64,000 nucleotides of DNA, from positions 4,162,001-4,226,000 of the forward strand of contig NZ_AP023032.1 in the NCBI RefSeq assembly GCF_019670105.1, written 5' to 3'. The translations under genes and the position numbers were made by a program. This DNA is from Agarivorans albus. GTDB lineage: Bacteria; Pseudomonadota; Gammaproteobacteria; Enterobacterales; Celerinatantimonadaceae. Below, one piece after another: positions 49,189 to 58,088 of this stretch. Each line of letters starts with the position of its first letter. The stretch's first letter is position 1. The notes beneath the pieces are model-generated. The model ran no database searches. It worked only from the letters and a program-made list of their open reading frames with translations, and was not told the DNA's origin.

Positions 49189-50721
49189 ATGTCTGCAAGC
49201 AAAAAGCCTTTAGCACTAGTTATTATGGACGGCTGGGGCTACCGCCAAGACAGCGCCAATAACGCTGTAGCAAACGCCAACACTCCAGTATTAGACAACC
49301 TTTGGGAAACTGCTGCTAGCACCCTTATCTCAGGTTCAGGCCTAGATGTAGGTTTACCAGACGGACAAATGGGTAACTCAGAAGTTGGTCACACTAACAT
49401 CGGTGCTGGTCGCGTTGTATACCAAGAACTTACCCGTGTTGGTAAGTCAATTACAGACGGTGATTTTTTCACTAACGAAGTATTGGTAGGTGCGGTAGAT
49501 AAAGCCGCAACAGCCGGTAAAGCCGTTCACATCATGGGTCTGCTTTCTCCAGGTGGTGTTCACAGCCACGAAGATCACATGCTAGCTGCGATTGAATTGG
49601 CCGCTAAGCAAGGCGCAAAAGAAATTTACTTACACGCTTTCTTAGACGGACGTGACACTCCACCACGCAGCGCGCAAGGCTCAATTGAAAAGTTTGACGC
49701 AAAATTTGCAGAAATTGGTTCAGGTCGAATTGCTTCGTTAGTAGGCCGTTACTACGCAATGGACCGCGATAACCGTTGGGAACGTGTAGAAGAAGCTTAT
49801 CAACTACTTACTGAAGGCAAAGCTGAATACAGCTACGCTAACGCCACTGAAGCGCTAGCAGCGGCTTACGCGCGTGACGAAAACGATGAGTTTGTTAAAG
49901 CCTCTGTAGTAGGCGAAAGCGCAGCCAGCATTAACGATGGCGATGCGGTATTGTTCATGAACTTCCGTGCTGACCGTGCCCGTGAAATTTCACGTTGTTT
50001 TGTTGAGCAAGACTTCACTGGATTTGAGCGCGCTAAAGTGCCTGCATGTGCCTTTGTTACACTAACCCAATATGCAGCGGACATTAAGGCCCCTTGTGCT
50101 TATGGCCCTACAGACTTAGTGAATACTCTGGGTGAGTGGCTTGAGAAGAACAACAAAACGCAACTACGTATTTCTGAGACAGAAAAATACGCCCACGTAA
50201 CTTTCTTCTTCAATGGCGGTAAAGAAGACGCTTTTGTTGGTGAAGACCGCGAGCTTATCCCTTCTCCAAAAGTAGCTACTTACGACCTACAACCAGAAAT
50301 GAACTCGGAAATGCTAACCGACAAGTTTGTAGCAGCGATTGAAAGCGGCAAGTACGACGTAATCATTTGTAACTACCCGAATGGCGATATGGTTGGCCAC
50401 ACTGGCGTATACGATGCCGCAGTTAAAGCCTGTGAAGCAGTAGATAAGAGCATTGGCCGTTTGGTTGAAGCACTTGATAAAGTTGGCGGTGAATGTTTAA
50501 TCACAGCCGACCACGGTAACGCCGAGCAAATGGTTGACCCAGAAACGGGTGGCATCCACACAGCTCATACCAACCTGCCTGTACCTTTCATCTACTACGG
50601 TCGTGAAGCAACTCCAGTTGAAGGCGGTCGTTTAAGTGATATTGCACCAACAATGCTAAGCTTGATGGGCATGGAAACTCCAGCAGAAATGACTGGCAAG
50701 GTATTGATGAATTTGAAATAA
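49189..50721 (+). CDS. gpmI: 2,3-bisphosphoglycerate-independent phosphoglycerate mutase
   Basis: GpmI (510 residues) interconverts 3- and 2-phosphoglycerate with two metal ions. The phospho-acceptor S64 is in [17 protein letters not shown]. The phosphotransferase-domain inserts include [14 protein letters not shown] and [13 protein letters not shown]-terminal metal ligands are in [12 protein letters not shown] and [14 protein letters not shown]. The start at 49189 is set by GAGGAAATT upstream; an open frame to 49093 is not used. It is followed by envC and yibQ in the classic order. Confidence 0.98.
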   Translation: MSASKKPLALVIMDGWGYRQDSANNAVANANTPVLDNLWETAASTLISGSGLDVGLPDGQMGNSEVGHTNIGAGRVVYQELTRVGKSITDGDFFTNEVLVGAVDKAATAGKAVHIMGLLSPGGVHSHEDHMLAAIELAAKQGAKEIYLHAFLDGRDTPPRSAQGSIEKFDAKFAEIGSGRIASLVGRYYAMDRDNRWERVEEAYQLLTEGKAEYSYANATEALAAAYARDENDEFVKASVVGESAASINDGDAVLFMNFRADRAREISRCFVEQDFTGFERAKVPACAFVTLTQYAADIKAPCAYGPTDLVNTLGEWLEKNNKTQLRISETEKYAHVTFFFNGGKEDAFVGEDRELIPSPKVATYDLQPEMNSEMLTDKFVAAIESGKYDVIICNYPNGDMVGHTGVYDAAVKACEAVDKSIGRLVEALDKVGGECLITADHGNAEQMVDPETGGIHTAHTNLPVPFIYYGREATPVEGGRLSDIAPTMLSLMGMETPAEMTGKVLMNLK

Positions 50722-50728
50722 TGGCTTG

Positions 50729-51916
50729 ATGAAAGAGCCTATTTCAGCTTCGAAACAAGGCGCTAGCAAGCGCCTTATTCGCCTGTTTAACGCCAGCCTT
50801 ATTGCTGGCGTTTTGCTATTGCTCTGCCCACCACTGCATGCCAACGAACAACAACAGTTGCTCGACGTTCAACAGCAGCTTAAGCAACAACAACAGCAAC
50901 TTAAAAAGCGCAAAAATGATATAAGCAAGGCGCAAGAACAGTTAAGACAATATGAGTTAGCGCTCGCGGACTCCAGCCAACAACTACGCAAACTTAACAA
51001 TCAGCTTTCCCACTCAAAAATCGAACAACAAGATATTCAGCAGCAAGAAAAAGCTCTAGAAGAAAAGCTAACTCAACAGCAACAAGCACTTAAAGCACAA
51101 ATCAACAGCGCTTATCGCTTAGGTAATAGCGATTACATGAAAATGCTGCTGAACCAGCAAAATGCTGCAGATTTAGAGCGGATGTTAAGCTACTACCAAT
51201 ATTTGGCTAAAGCCCGCAGTAAGGCCTTAGAGCAAGTCAGCTTCCAGCAACTAGAATTAAGCAAAGTTCAAAGCCAACTAGCCGAAGTACAAAAGCAACT
51301 AGAAGGTTTGGTCGCTCAGCAAAAACAAAAACTGGACCAGCTGCAGTCTCAACAAAATCAACGTAAGCAACAACTCGTTAAACTTAATAAGCTGCAAAAT
51401 ACTGAGCAAAGCCGTTTAGAGCAGCTACAAATTAATGAACAGCACTTACAGCAAGTGATTAGTGACCAAATAGAACAGCAACAACAACTTGCCCTTAAAC
51501 AAAACTTAGATAAAACGCCTCTCACTGGCCTCGCCAAGGCAAAAGGCAAACTGCCTTGGCCGCTCAAAGGCAGAGTACTTCACAGTTACAATAGTAAAAA
51601 TCAGGGGCAAACACGTTGGCAAGGCATAGTGATTGACTCCCACCCTGGTACTAACGTAAAAGCAGTGGCCTCTGGCAATGTAGTATTTGCTGATTGGTTG
51701 CGTGGTTATGGTCTAGTTGTTGCCATCGATCATGGCGAGCAATACCTTAGCTTTTACGGCTATAACCAAAGCTTAAATGCAGAAATTGGTGAGCGAGTAA
51801 GTGCCGGTCAAACCGTGGCTTACGCCGGCAATACTGGCGGCCAAACTACCAACGCCTTGTTCTTCCAGATTCGCCATAAAGGGCAAACCCAAGACCCACG
51901 TAAATGGTTAAAATAA
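50729..51916 (+). CDS. envC: Murein hydrolase activator EnvC
   Basis: EnvC (395 residues) is a periplasmic protein recruited by FtsEX that switches on amidases AmiA/AmiB at division. The signal peptide ends near CPPLHA (about residue 39). A very long Gln-rich coiled coil (about 40-270) follows, then a degenerate LytM (M23) domain (about 290-390, GIVIDSHPGTNVKAVASGNVVFA) that lacks the zinc HxH ligands (FFQIRHKG), as in other EnvC activators. It starts 7 bp after the gpmI stop. Two hairpins lie inside its first 85 bp. It overlaps the yibQ start by 13 bp. Confidence 0.95.
   Translation: MKEPISASKQGASKRLIRLFNASLIAGVLLLLCPPLHANEQQQLLDVQQQLKQQQQQLKKRKNDISKAQEQLRQYELALADSSQQLRKLNNQLSHSKIEQQDIQQQEKALEEKLTQQQQALKAQINSAYRLGNSDYMKMLLNQQNAADLERMLSYYQYLAKARSKALEQVSFQQLELSKVQSQLAEVQKQLEGLVAQQKQKLDQLQSQQNQRKQQLVKLNKLQNTEQSRLEQLQINEQHLQQVISDQIEQQQQLALKQNLDKTPLTGLAKAKGKLPWPLKGRVLHSYNSKNQGQTRWQGIVIDSHPGTNVKAVASGNVVFADWLRGYGLVVAIDHGEQYLSFYGYNQSLNAEIGERVSAGQTVAYAGNTGGQTTNALFFQIRHKGQTQDPRKWLK
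50757..50812 (+). promoter_or_regulatory. Two hairpins inside the envC signal-peptide coding region
   Basis: The first is AAGGCGCT-AGCA-AGCGCCTT (50757-50776). The second, 12 bp later, is AACGCCAGC-CTTATT-GCTGGCGTT (50789-50812), followed by TTGCTATTGCTC. The second resembles an intrinsic terminator although it encodes residues inside the EnvC signal peptide. The pair may attenuate read-through from gpmI into envC or slow translation for export. Confidence 0.5.
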
Positions 51917-52692
51917 TTCTACTTTGCCTAGGTATGCTGGCGACAAGCTCAGCTATGGCTGCGCAGTTAAGTATCATCATTGATGATGTCGGTAATAGTG
52001 CCCGCGACTTTGCACTACTAGATCTGCACCCCAATATTACCTTATCGGTACTTCCATCAAGTCCTTATGCCAAAGACATTGCCGAACAAGCTCAGCAACA
52101 GCAACGCGAAATAATGTTGCACCTGCCGATGCAGGGCAGTGGCACCATTGCATTAGGGCCATATGGCTTGCCCGATAATTTAGAAGAAGCAGCTTTTAAG
52201 CAACGAGTAGAAGCAGCTATTAATGACTTTCCAGAGGCCACTGGCTTAAACAACCACATGGGTAGCCAACTCACCCAACTTCCCACAGAAATGCACTGGT
52301 TAATGCAAGTACTGGCTAAACAGCAGCTATTTTTTGTGGATAGCCGCACCCACCTAGCCAGCATTGCCCAGCAAACAGCTCGGGTATATCAAGTACCCAG
52401 TTTAAAGCGCCATGTATTTCTTGATCACCAAGACAATCCCGTGGCAATCGAGCGCCAATGGCAAAAAGCCCTAAGCCTTGCTCGTAAATATGGTCATGCA
52501 GTGCTCATCGCTCATCCCAGACCACACTCGGTGGATTTACTTAATCAATTAAGTTTGCCGGAAGATGTGCAACTGGTTGGGGTTGCCCAGCGCCTAGCTT
52601 TATTGGCACCAGATCTCGAGAGTGAACCGAGCATTCGTTTAGTGGGTTCAGAAGAGCCTATTGTGCAGCCGGTGCACAACAAACAGCTCTAG
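51904..52692 (+). CDS. Divergent polysaccharide deacetylase family protein (YibQ)
   Basis: 262 residues with a signal peptide (cleavage after SSAMA, about residue 19) and the divergent polysaccharide deacetylase fold: IIIDDVGNS, IMLHLPMQG, LNNHMGSQLT and FFVDSRTHLAS carry the metal and catalytic-type residues. It follows gpmI-envC in the same order as in E. coli. Substrate unknown; a role at the division site together with EnvC is suggested only by conserved context. Confidence 0.9.
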   Translation: MVKIILLCLGMLATSSAMAAQLSIIIDDVGNSARDFALLDLHPNITLSVLPSSPYAKDIAEQAQQQQREIMLHLPMQGSGTIALGPYGLPDNLEEAAFKQRVEAAINDFPEATGLNNHMGSQLTQLPTEMHWLMQVLAKQQLFFVDSRTHLASIAQQTARVYQVPSLKRHVFLDHQDNPVAIERQWQKALSLARKYGHAVLIAHPRPHSVDLLNQLSLPEDVQLVGVAQRLALLAPDLESEPSIRLVGSEEPIVQPVHNKQL

Positions 52693-52741
52693 GCAATTGA
52701 TTTAAAGCAAGCAGCACAAAGCCACAATACCAAGCGATACA

Positions 52742-52975
52742 TTACGCGGTTTGCCTTTCTAAGTAGATGAGATTATCCATGGCTTGTTGCTGGGTAGTTC
52801 CACACAGCCACTCTGCAGCTTTAAAATCACTGCAAACCTTAGGTCGCTCAGCTTTACCAAAAATAGCGCATAAATTATCAGCATTTAAATGAACACATCG
52901 CTCACCCGCTACTTTATTTAATGAGCTAATTGATGGCGCAATGCAACAAGCACCGCAGCCTAAACGACACTGCAT
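52742..52975 (-). CDS. Small YkgJ-type cysteine-cluster protein
   Basis: 77 residues with eight cysteines (C3, C7, C10, C11, C27, C36, C48, C58) in the pattern MQCRLGCGACCIAPS ... CVHL ... CAIF ... VCSDF. This matches the YkgJ/UPF0153 zinc- or iron-chelating family. No signal peptide, so cytoplasmic. Exact role unknown. It is convergent with yibQ and not part of another transcript. Confidence 0.75.
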   Translation of the reverse strand: MQCRLGCGACCIAPSISSLNKVAGERCVHLNADNLCAIFGKAERPKVCSDFKAAEWLCGTTQQQAMDNLIYLERQTA

Positions 52976-53043
52976 AACAGGCTCTCCAAAAAAGGGCGGC
53001 TAGTGTAGCAAAACACGCCAGTATAAATCGACGTCTATTTGAA

Positions 53044-53071
53044 CAAAAAAGCTGCCCTAGTGGGTTGCTTT
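53044..53071 (-). terminator. Terminator after the first pilY1-type gene
   Basis: On the minus strand AAAAGCAACCC-ACTA-GGGCAGCTTTTTT forms an imperfect stem (two mismatches) ending in T6, 19 bp beyond the stop. Confidence 0.5.
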
Positions 53072-53090
53072 TATTACGCTTTGCAGCTTA

Positions 53091-56000
53091 CTAGTGTAAG
53101 CGGCGTAAGCTTAATCGACCGGTTGGTACTTGAGGGTCATCATAACAAATCGTTTTACCGTTACTTAAACTGATGCAATTCTTTTGAACAATTCCATCTT
53201 TTGAAGGTAAACCATCATCATCAAAGCCAGGGTCGATAATCCCAATAGGCGCAGATGGTATACCTCCTTCAATCTTTTGATGGGAACTATCATCATTAAT
53301 CGTATTACCGTTATCAGGGTCAGTATTTCCGTCAGTCCCCTTATTCCAAGTCACCCCAGATCTTAAATCCACTTCCATATACCAGCCACTGCCCCCAGAG
53401 GAACATGAGTCATCATTTGGAATAAGAGTGGTAAAGCTCAGTTTATTGCCAATAAGCAAACTATTGGTTACTTGACGCTCTCCTTTATTGTCAGAGTTAT
53501 TGTTTTGAGTATTGACCAAATCTAAATACCAACCTTTTTTAAGATTCCAATCAACCTGATTTTCCGTCAATTGTCTATTTTGTGTATCTTCCTCAATAAT
53601 TTTCTGTGCTTGAAGCTCGCTGTACTCACCATTGTAATTTCGCCCACCAATTGCTTGGTTGTCATTCTTGTCCCATATAACGTATACACTTTGCGTATCT
53701 TGGTTATCAGTTGCCTTATCTTGGTTTTCAATATATTTACCTGTACCAAAAGCTACTAACACTCCAGATTGCTGAGGGTGTCCATTCGGATGCCTGCCAA
53801 CAGAAGGTTGAGAGGTAATAGCCTGAGAAGCAAAGTTTACTGGTGCATTTCCTCTTGATGGGCTTTCTGCTGTAAATAGTGGTTTTTTACCTTGGGTTGC
53901 CACCCCCCAATTCAAGCTGGAATCTTCAGATATATCAAATACCCACATGTTGCCGAATAGATCTCCAGCATAGATACGATCAGCAACACCATCACCGGTT
54001 ATATCAATAACTGCTGGTTCTCCTAATGCATTAGGCCTATTCTTACCTGTAGGGTCAGCGGAAGCTCCGACACCAGTGGAAAGAGTTCTTATGTGAGAAC
54101 CATCTTTTAGGTCTGCAATAAATAATTTTGCTATTCCATCTGGAGAATTATAACCACCAGAAAAAATAACTCCTACACGATTGTCTTTTCCACTTTTAAC
54201 AGAAAGCTTAGCAATAGTTGGGGCTGCCTGACTGTAACCCAAATTTGAGTAGCTACCATCAGCACTTATTTCCCATTTTATTGTAGATTTCTTGTTTAGC
54301 TGATTCATGTTAGATACATCTAAGGCATACAAACCTTTAACTCCAGTACCTAAACTACCAACAACCGTTGTTATTGGCTTTGAGGCCGACTTATCAGTAT
54401 AGCCAGAAATCGCACCATCAACGAAATACTTATGAGTATAAGAGAGCATGGGAAGGCTATTAAGGTGACCATGCACTTGACTAGGTATGTAGGCCATTAA
54501 TTCTTTACCCGTTTTTCCGTTGATGACATGTACCATCCCATCGTTTGCCCCAAAAACCAAAACGGGTACCGCAACTTCATGACCAGTAGCTTCAGCAACA
54601 TAGTAAGGAGTTGAGTTAACAATATCACCAAGAGCAGAACCACGCTTTCGCATCTGTAGATCCCCCTCAAGTGTTTCGTTCGTTCTGTCACCCCGTAAGT
54701 AATTGATAACCGAAGTAAGATACTCCAAATCTGGCAATACCTTTTCGCCATTTGCATTGATATTCCCTTTTAGCAAAGCATCGATTAATTCACCACTAAT
54801 ACTATCTTTATTCGGGTTTAAGCTAGATGGCGCGATAAAATCGACAATATTCATTCCTAAAGTGCTAAATTCGGAATTGACGGTAAATATCTCTCTATCA
54901 AGAAAATGGGTTGAATCTATACTATTTGCAGCACTCCACTCTGCTTTAGGGCTGAAATCGCCTCCTGATTTAGCTTCAAATGCTTTTACGTCACCACTCC
55001 AGTACTGGCCATCAAAGCTAGACTGGTAAAGAAAAGTTCCGGAAATATTAAGAAAATTGTTGTTAAAAACTAACGGAGTACCTGATTGCTCACCAGCGGA
55101 GATATTAGCCAATGCTTGTCCCAACTGCTCTCCTAGTTGACCGGCATTAGTTACGGGGAAAAATGTATCCGGATGGCCACTACCTGTTGAGTCCCACTTA
55201 CCTACAGCATCTGGCTTACCTGTTCCAACGGGAGGAAGCTTATCATTAAACCCACCCCACTTAGCCGCATACCAAAGTGGTGAAGGAATAACTTTTGCGG
55301 GTTCATTCGATGGGAAAAAATGTCGCGTCCTTTGGAACTCAAGCGTTGCTCGGTCATCTTTTTTCCCTGCATCCTCCTCATCCTTACGTACATTATTCGG
55401 ATACGGTCTATCAGTTAACAACGGTGTATCTAGGTAGTTGTAAGCATAGCCTTCGTTATGATTAGGCTGATCACGTACATCAAGGTAAATTCCATCAACG
55501 TTATTCCCATAACCATCAACTGCACCAGAAATAACATACCCTGCATGTTGAGTCAGGCTGCCTGACGCATATACAGAGTCTACGCTTACTTTTACTCCCC
55601 ACCTCTTGGACGTACAACTGTCCCCAGGAAATGGACAAAGTTTCTCAACCGAATAATCATACTGCACAATCATATCCATTTCATGATCAGCACCTTGCTC
55701 AACATCTTCAAAGTTGATTCTGAAAGTACCTTTACTATCATTAATCTCCTGAACATATAGATCAACCAAGGTGTTTGTCGGAAAAAAAGGGCCTGCTTCT
55801 AAGACTCTATTTCCATATGCTTCTCCACCAACAGTTTTTGCAAATGGTACGATTGTAATATATTGGTCTTGTTCCTCCCCGGTATCGCTAGAAGGTATTT
55901 TTACTGTTATGTCAGGAATTTGAGACGCCATTGCAACAACAGTGGTTTTAACATTAACTTGCTTATCCTCACCTGGAAATAAATCCAGCTTGTGACCAAA

Positions 56001-57773
56001 GTATGCTGCTGCTGCTACTGAATAACTCCCCTCCTTGGTTGGTTCTAATGGAGATAACCCTCTAACACTCGCTAATGACTTAACCTTTTTTGCTGTAGGC
56101 GAGCCAACAGTTTTAGCGTTCTCTGCTCCGTCCTCCCCGTCTACACCCACTGATTCTCCGATGAAATAACGTCCACCATCGATGTTCTCGTCCTTAGAAA
56201 TAGTACTCAACAAATTTTGAATGCTAAAAGAGCTGAATGTACTATCTGAGAAAGGATTACCAAAACTGGAGCCAGGCAATAAATCAGAATCGTAAGAGGG
56301 GTCGCCGCTAATAATAAGGCTGTGTGGTGCGGAACAATAAGGACGAGCGGGTAGCCCGTCAGGTTCAAAAGGGTTATCCCACTTTGGCGATGGTAATTTT
56401 AAACCTTCATCGATAATACTAGGCTTGCTATTAAAAGCCGCTGTTGGACTCTTAGCTCCTGCAAAATAACGCAAGCTCTCATACAACATCTCGCCAATAG
56501 GGTTTCCCCAAGATGGACATTCTCCGTTTCTTATCGCTCTTTTTACCTGCCAACCACAGGCTCCGTAAGTATGGTTACCTTGATTGTTATAGTTACCATA
56601 TTCAAAACCGTGAATGTTAAGCTTATCAATCGTGCTAACTATGCCTAATAGAGGATCCTTATTAGACGTATCTTTAAACGGAAACTGACCTGTGTTTGGG
56701 TCTACTTCATCAGAAAAATTGCTGATAACTTTACGCAACACCCCACCAGTTAAATTGTTGTCATAACTGCCGCTCAGCAAACCAAATAAAATACTGCCAT
56801 TTTCTCCGTAATCATGTAATAGCCCTGTTGGTTTATAAGAACCAATGAGGTTATCTTCACCCGCATACTTTTTGCAGTTTTCCTCTTTTACGCTTTCGGA
56901 CAAACACACTTTAACTCTTACATTGTACTCTTCGTAATTATTTCCATTTAACACTGGTCTTTCAGAGCTAGCCCATACCCAAATACCATTCTCTTCATTG
57001 TCGGATGTCAATAAGCTCTGATCTTTACGTACCCTTAATGCTGGTACACTATCTTTGGTAAACGTAGCGGTACCAAAAAAGTGTTGCTTATTTGACTTAG
57101 GCAAACTCAAACTAGAATATTGGCTAAGATCGTAGCCGTTGGTTTCTAAGTTTCGATAGCTTTTCCCCCAGCTGTGCGCGTCTCTCGGAACAAATGCGCG
57201 CTCCAAAATAGTTTCTGTAGGGGTATCGGTACTGCGGTAGCCTCCGTATAAAACCGCCCTTAAGATATCCATTCGTGTCATTGTGAGGTAGTTGAGAAAA
57301 TCCCCACTCCAAGATCCTCCCTCTTGGCTGTTACCAATTCCCACACTACATGTTTTATGAGCAACTTCACTAGTACTGCCGGGGTCTGCGATTCCGGGGT
57401 TATTTACAGCCTGTTGAGGCAAAAAAAGACCATTTGAATAGCTGTAACAGCGATTACTATCAAAATAGCCATAATAGTTAACCTTGTTAGGTAAATAATT
57501 AGTATTGGGTAACCCATCGCCAGTAAGGTCTGAGGCATCATTATAGGCCTCATAAAACAAACTGTGATCTCTCCCCATTACCATCATGACCATCGGGGGG
57601 GCATCACTTCCTACATACAACGGAACATTAGAGAGATCCAGTTGAGCAGCATTTGATACTGGAGTAACCAGCCCAAAAAAACATGCAATGTACAATTCTG
57701 CTCGTTTAGATAAGATAGTTTTAGCGTCTGAGGTTTGGGTCTTATAACCTAAAAAAGAATGGGGTAACTTCAT
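53091..57773 (-). CDS. pilY1: PilY1-type type IV pilus tip/assembly protein (copy 1)
   Basis: 1560 residues. ATG 57773 has GGAAG upstream and opens a plausible signal peptide ending near VSNA (about residue 43); an open frame to 57902 adds residues without such a site. The N-terminal part has the family block PPMVMMVMGRDHSLFYEAYNDASD and the calcium-loop-like DLTGDGLPNT. The C-terminal beta-propeller (about 1090-1450) has LVFGANDGMVHVINGKTG, YALDVSNMN, and the calcium loop DITGDGVADRIYAGD. The end is GRLSLRRLH, as in the paralogue. It is preceded by its paralogue and a terminator. PilY1 proteins sit at the pilus tip or act in adhesion and assembly. Cysteines are more numerous than in copy 2 near the end. 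Confidence 0.9.
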   Translation of the reverse strand: MKLPHSFLGYKTQTSDAKTILSKRAELYIACFFGLVTPVSNAAQLDLSNVPLYVGSDAPPMVMMVMGRDHSLFYEAYNDASDLTGDGLPNTNYLPNKVNYYGYFDSNRCYSYSNGLFLPQQAVNNPGIADPGSTSEVAHKTCSVGIGNSQEGGSWSGDFLNYLTMTRMDILRAVLYGGYRSTDTPTETILERAFVPRDAHSWGKSYRNLETNGYDLSQYSSLSLPKSNKQHFFGTATFTKDSVPALRVRKDQSLLTSDNEENGIWVWASSERPVLNGNNYEEYNVRVKVCLSESVKEENCKKYAGEDNLIGSYKPTGLLHDYGENGSILFGLLSGSYDNNLTGGVLRKVISNFSDEVDPNTGQFPFKDTSNKDPLLGIVSTIDKLNIHGFEYGNYNNQGNHTYGACGWQVKRAIRNGECPSWGNPIGEMLYESLRYFAGAKSPTAAFNSKPSIIDEGLKLPSPKWDNPFEPDGLPARPYCSAPHSLIISGDPSYDSDLLPGSSFGNPFSDSTFSSFSIQNLLSTISKDENIDGGRYFIGESVGVDGEDGAENAKTVGSPTAKKVKSLASVRGLSPLEPTKEGSYSVAAAAYFGHKLDLFPGEDKQVNVKTTVVAMASQIPDITVKIPSSDTGEEQDQYITIVPFAKTVGGEAYGNRVLEAGPFFPTNTLVDLYVQEINDSKGTFRINFEDVEQGADHEMDMIVQYDYSVEKLCPFPGDSCTSKRWGVKVSVDSVYASGSLTQHAGYVISGAVDGYGNNVDGIYLDVRDQPNHNEGYAYNYLDTPLLTDRPYPNNVRKDEEDAGKKDDRATLEFQRTRHFFPSNEPAKVIPSPLWYAAKWGGFNDKLPPVGTGKPDAVGKWDSTGSGHPDTFFPVTNAGQLGEQLGQALANISAGEQSGTPLVFNNNFLNISGTFLYQSSFDGQYWSGDVKAFEAKSGGDFSPKAEWSAANSIDSTHFLDREIFTVNSEFSTLGMNIVDFIAPSSLNPNKDSISGELIDALLKGNINANGEKVLPDLEYLTSVINYLRGDRTNETLEGDLQMRKRGSALGDIVNSTPYYVAEATGHEVAVPVLVFGANDGMVHVINGKTGKELMAYIPSQVHGHLNSLPMLSYTHKYFVDGAISGYTDKSASKPITTVVGSLGTGVKGLYALDVSNMNQLNKKSTIKWEISADGSYSNLGYSQAAPTIAKLSVKSGKDNRVGVIFSGGYNSPDGIAKLFIADLKDGSHIRTLSTGVGASADPTGKNRPNALGEPAVIDITGDGVADRIYAGDLFGNMWVFDISEDSSLNWGVATQGKKPLFTAESPSRGNAPVNFASQAITSQPSVGRHPNGHPQQSGVLVAFGTGKYIENQDKATDNQDTQSVYVIWDKNDNQAIGGRNYNGEYSELQAQKIIEEDTQNRQLTENQVDWNLKKGWYLDLVNTQNNNSDNKGERQVTNSLLIGNKLSFTTLIPNDDSCSSGGSGWYMEVDLRSGVTWNKGTDGNTDPDNGNTINDDSSHQKIEGGIPSAPIGIIDPGFDDDGLPSKDGIVQKNCISLSNGKTICYDDPQVPTGRLSLRRLH

Positions 57774-58088
57774 CAAAAAATGCTTCCAACAACAAAGGCG
57801 ATCACCATTCCAATACTTAAAACACAAGATGAATGACAGCCATAGAAAACCTGATGTAATTTTAACCGTTAATTTATTAAATTTTAGTGAGCCATTCATC
57901 AATTTAATTTAGAAGTGGCTGAATAAACATTATATATTAATAACTTAGATAACTTCATTGTGAAAATAACATCAACAAAAACTTGCTACTTGAAAAACAA
58001 TCACCACCGCCAAAGGCGGTGGTTTAGGGATGACAACAAAAAAAGGACTAACCTTGTTAGTCCTTTTAGATTTATCGTAAAACTTAGC
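57774..58088. other. Gap between the two pilY1 genes
   Basis: A 315-bp gap. Nearest copy 2 it carries that gene's terminator. Next comes a GC-rich 9-10-bp hairpin (ACCACCGCC-AAA-GGCGGTGGT at 58003-58023, no T-run). Then follows about 230 bp of AT-rich sequence upstream of copy 1 that probably holds its promoter, though no clear -35/-10 pair stands out. Confidence 0.5.
58038..58067 (-). terminator. Terminator after the second pilY1-type gene
   Basis: A perfect 12-bp stem AAAAGGACTAAC-AAG-GTTAGTCCTTTT followed by TTT on the minus strand, 22 bp after the copy 2 stop. It separates the pilW-pilX-pilE-pilY1 transcript from copy 1. Confidence 0.82.
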
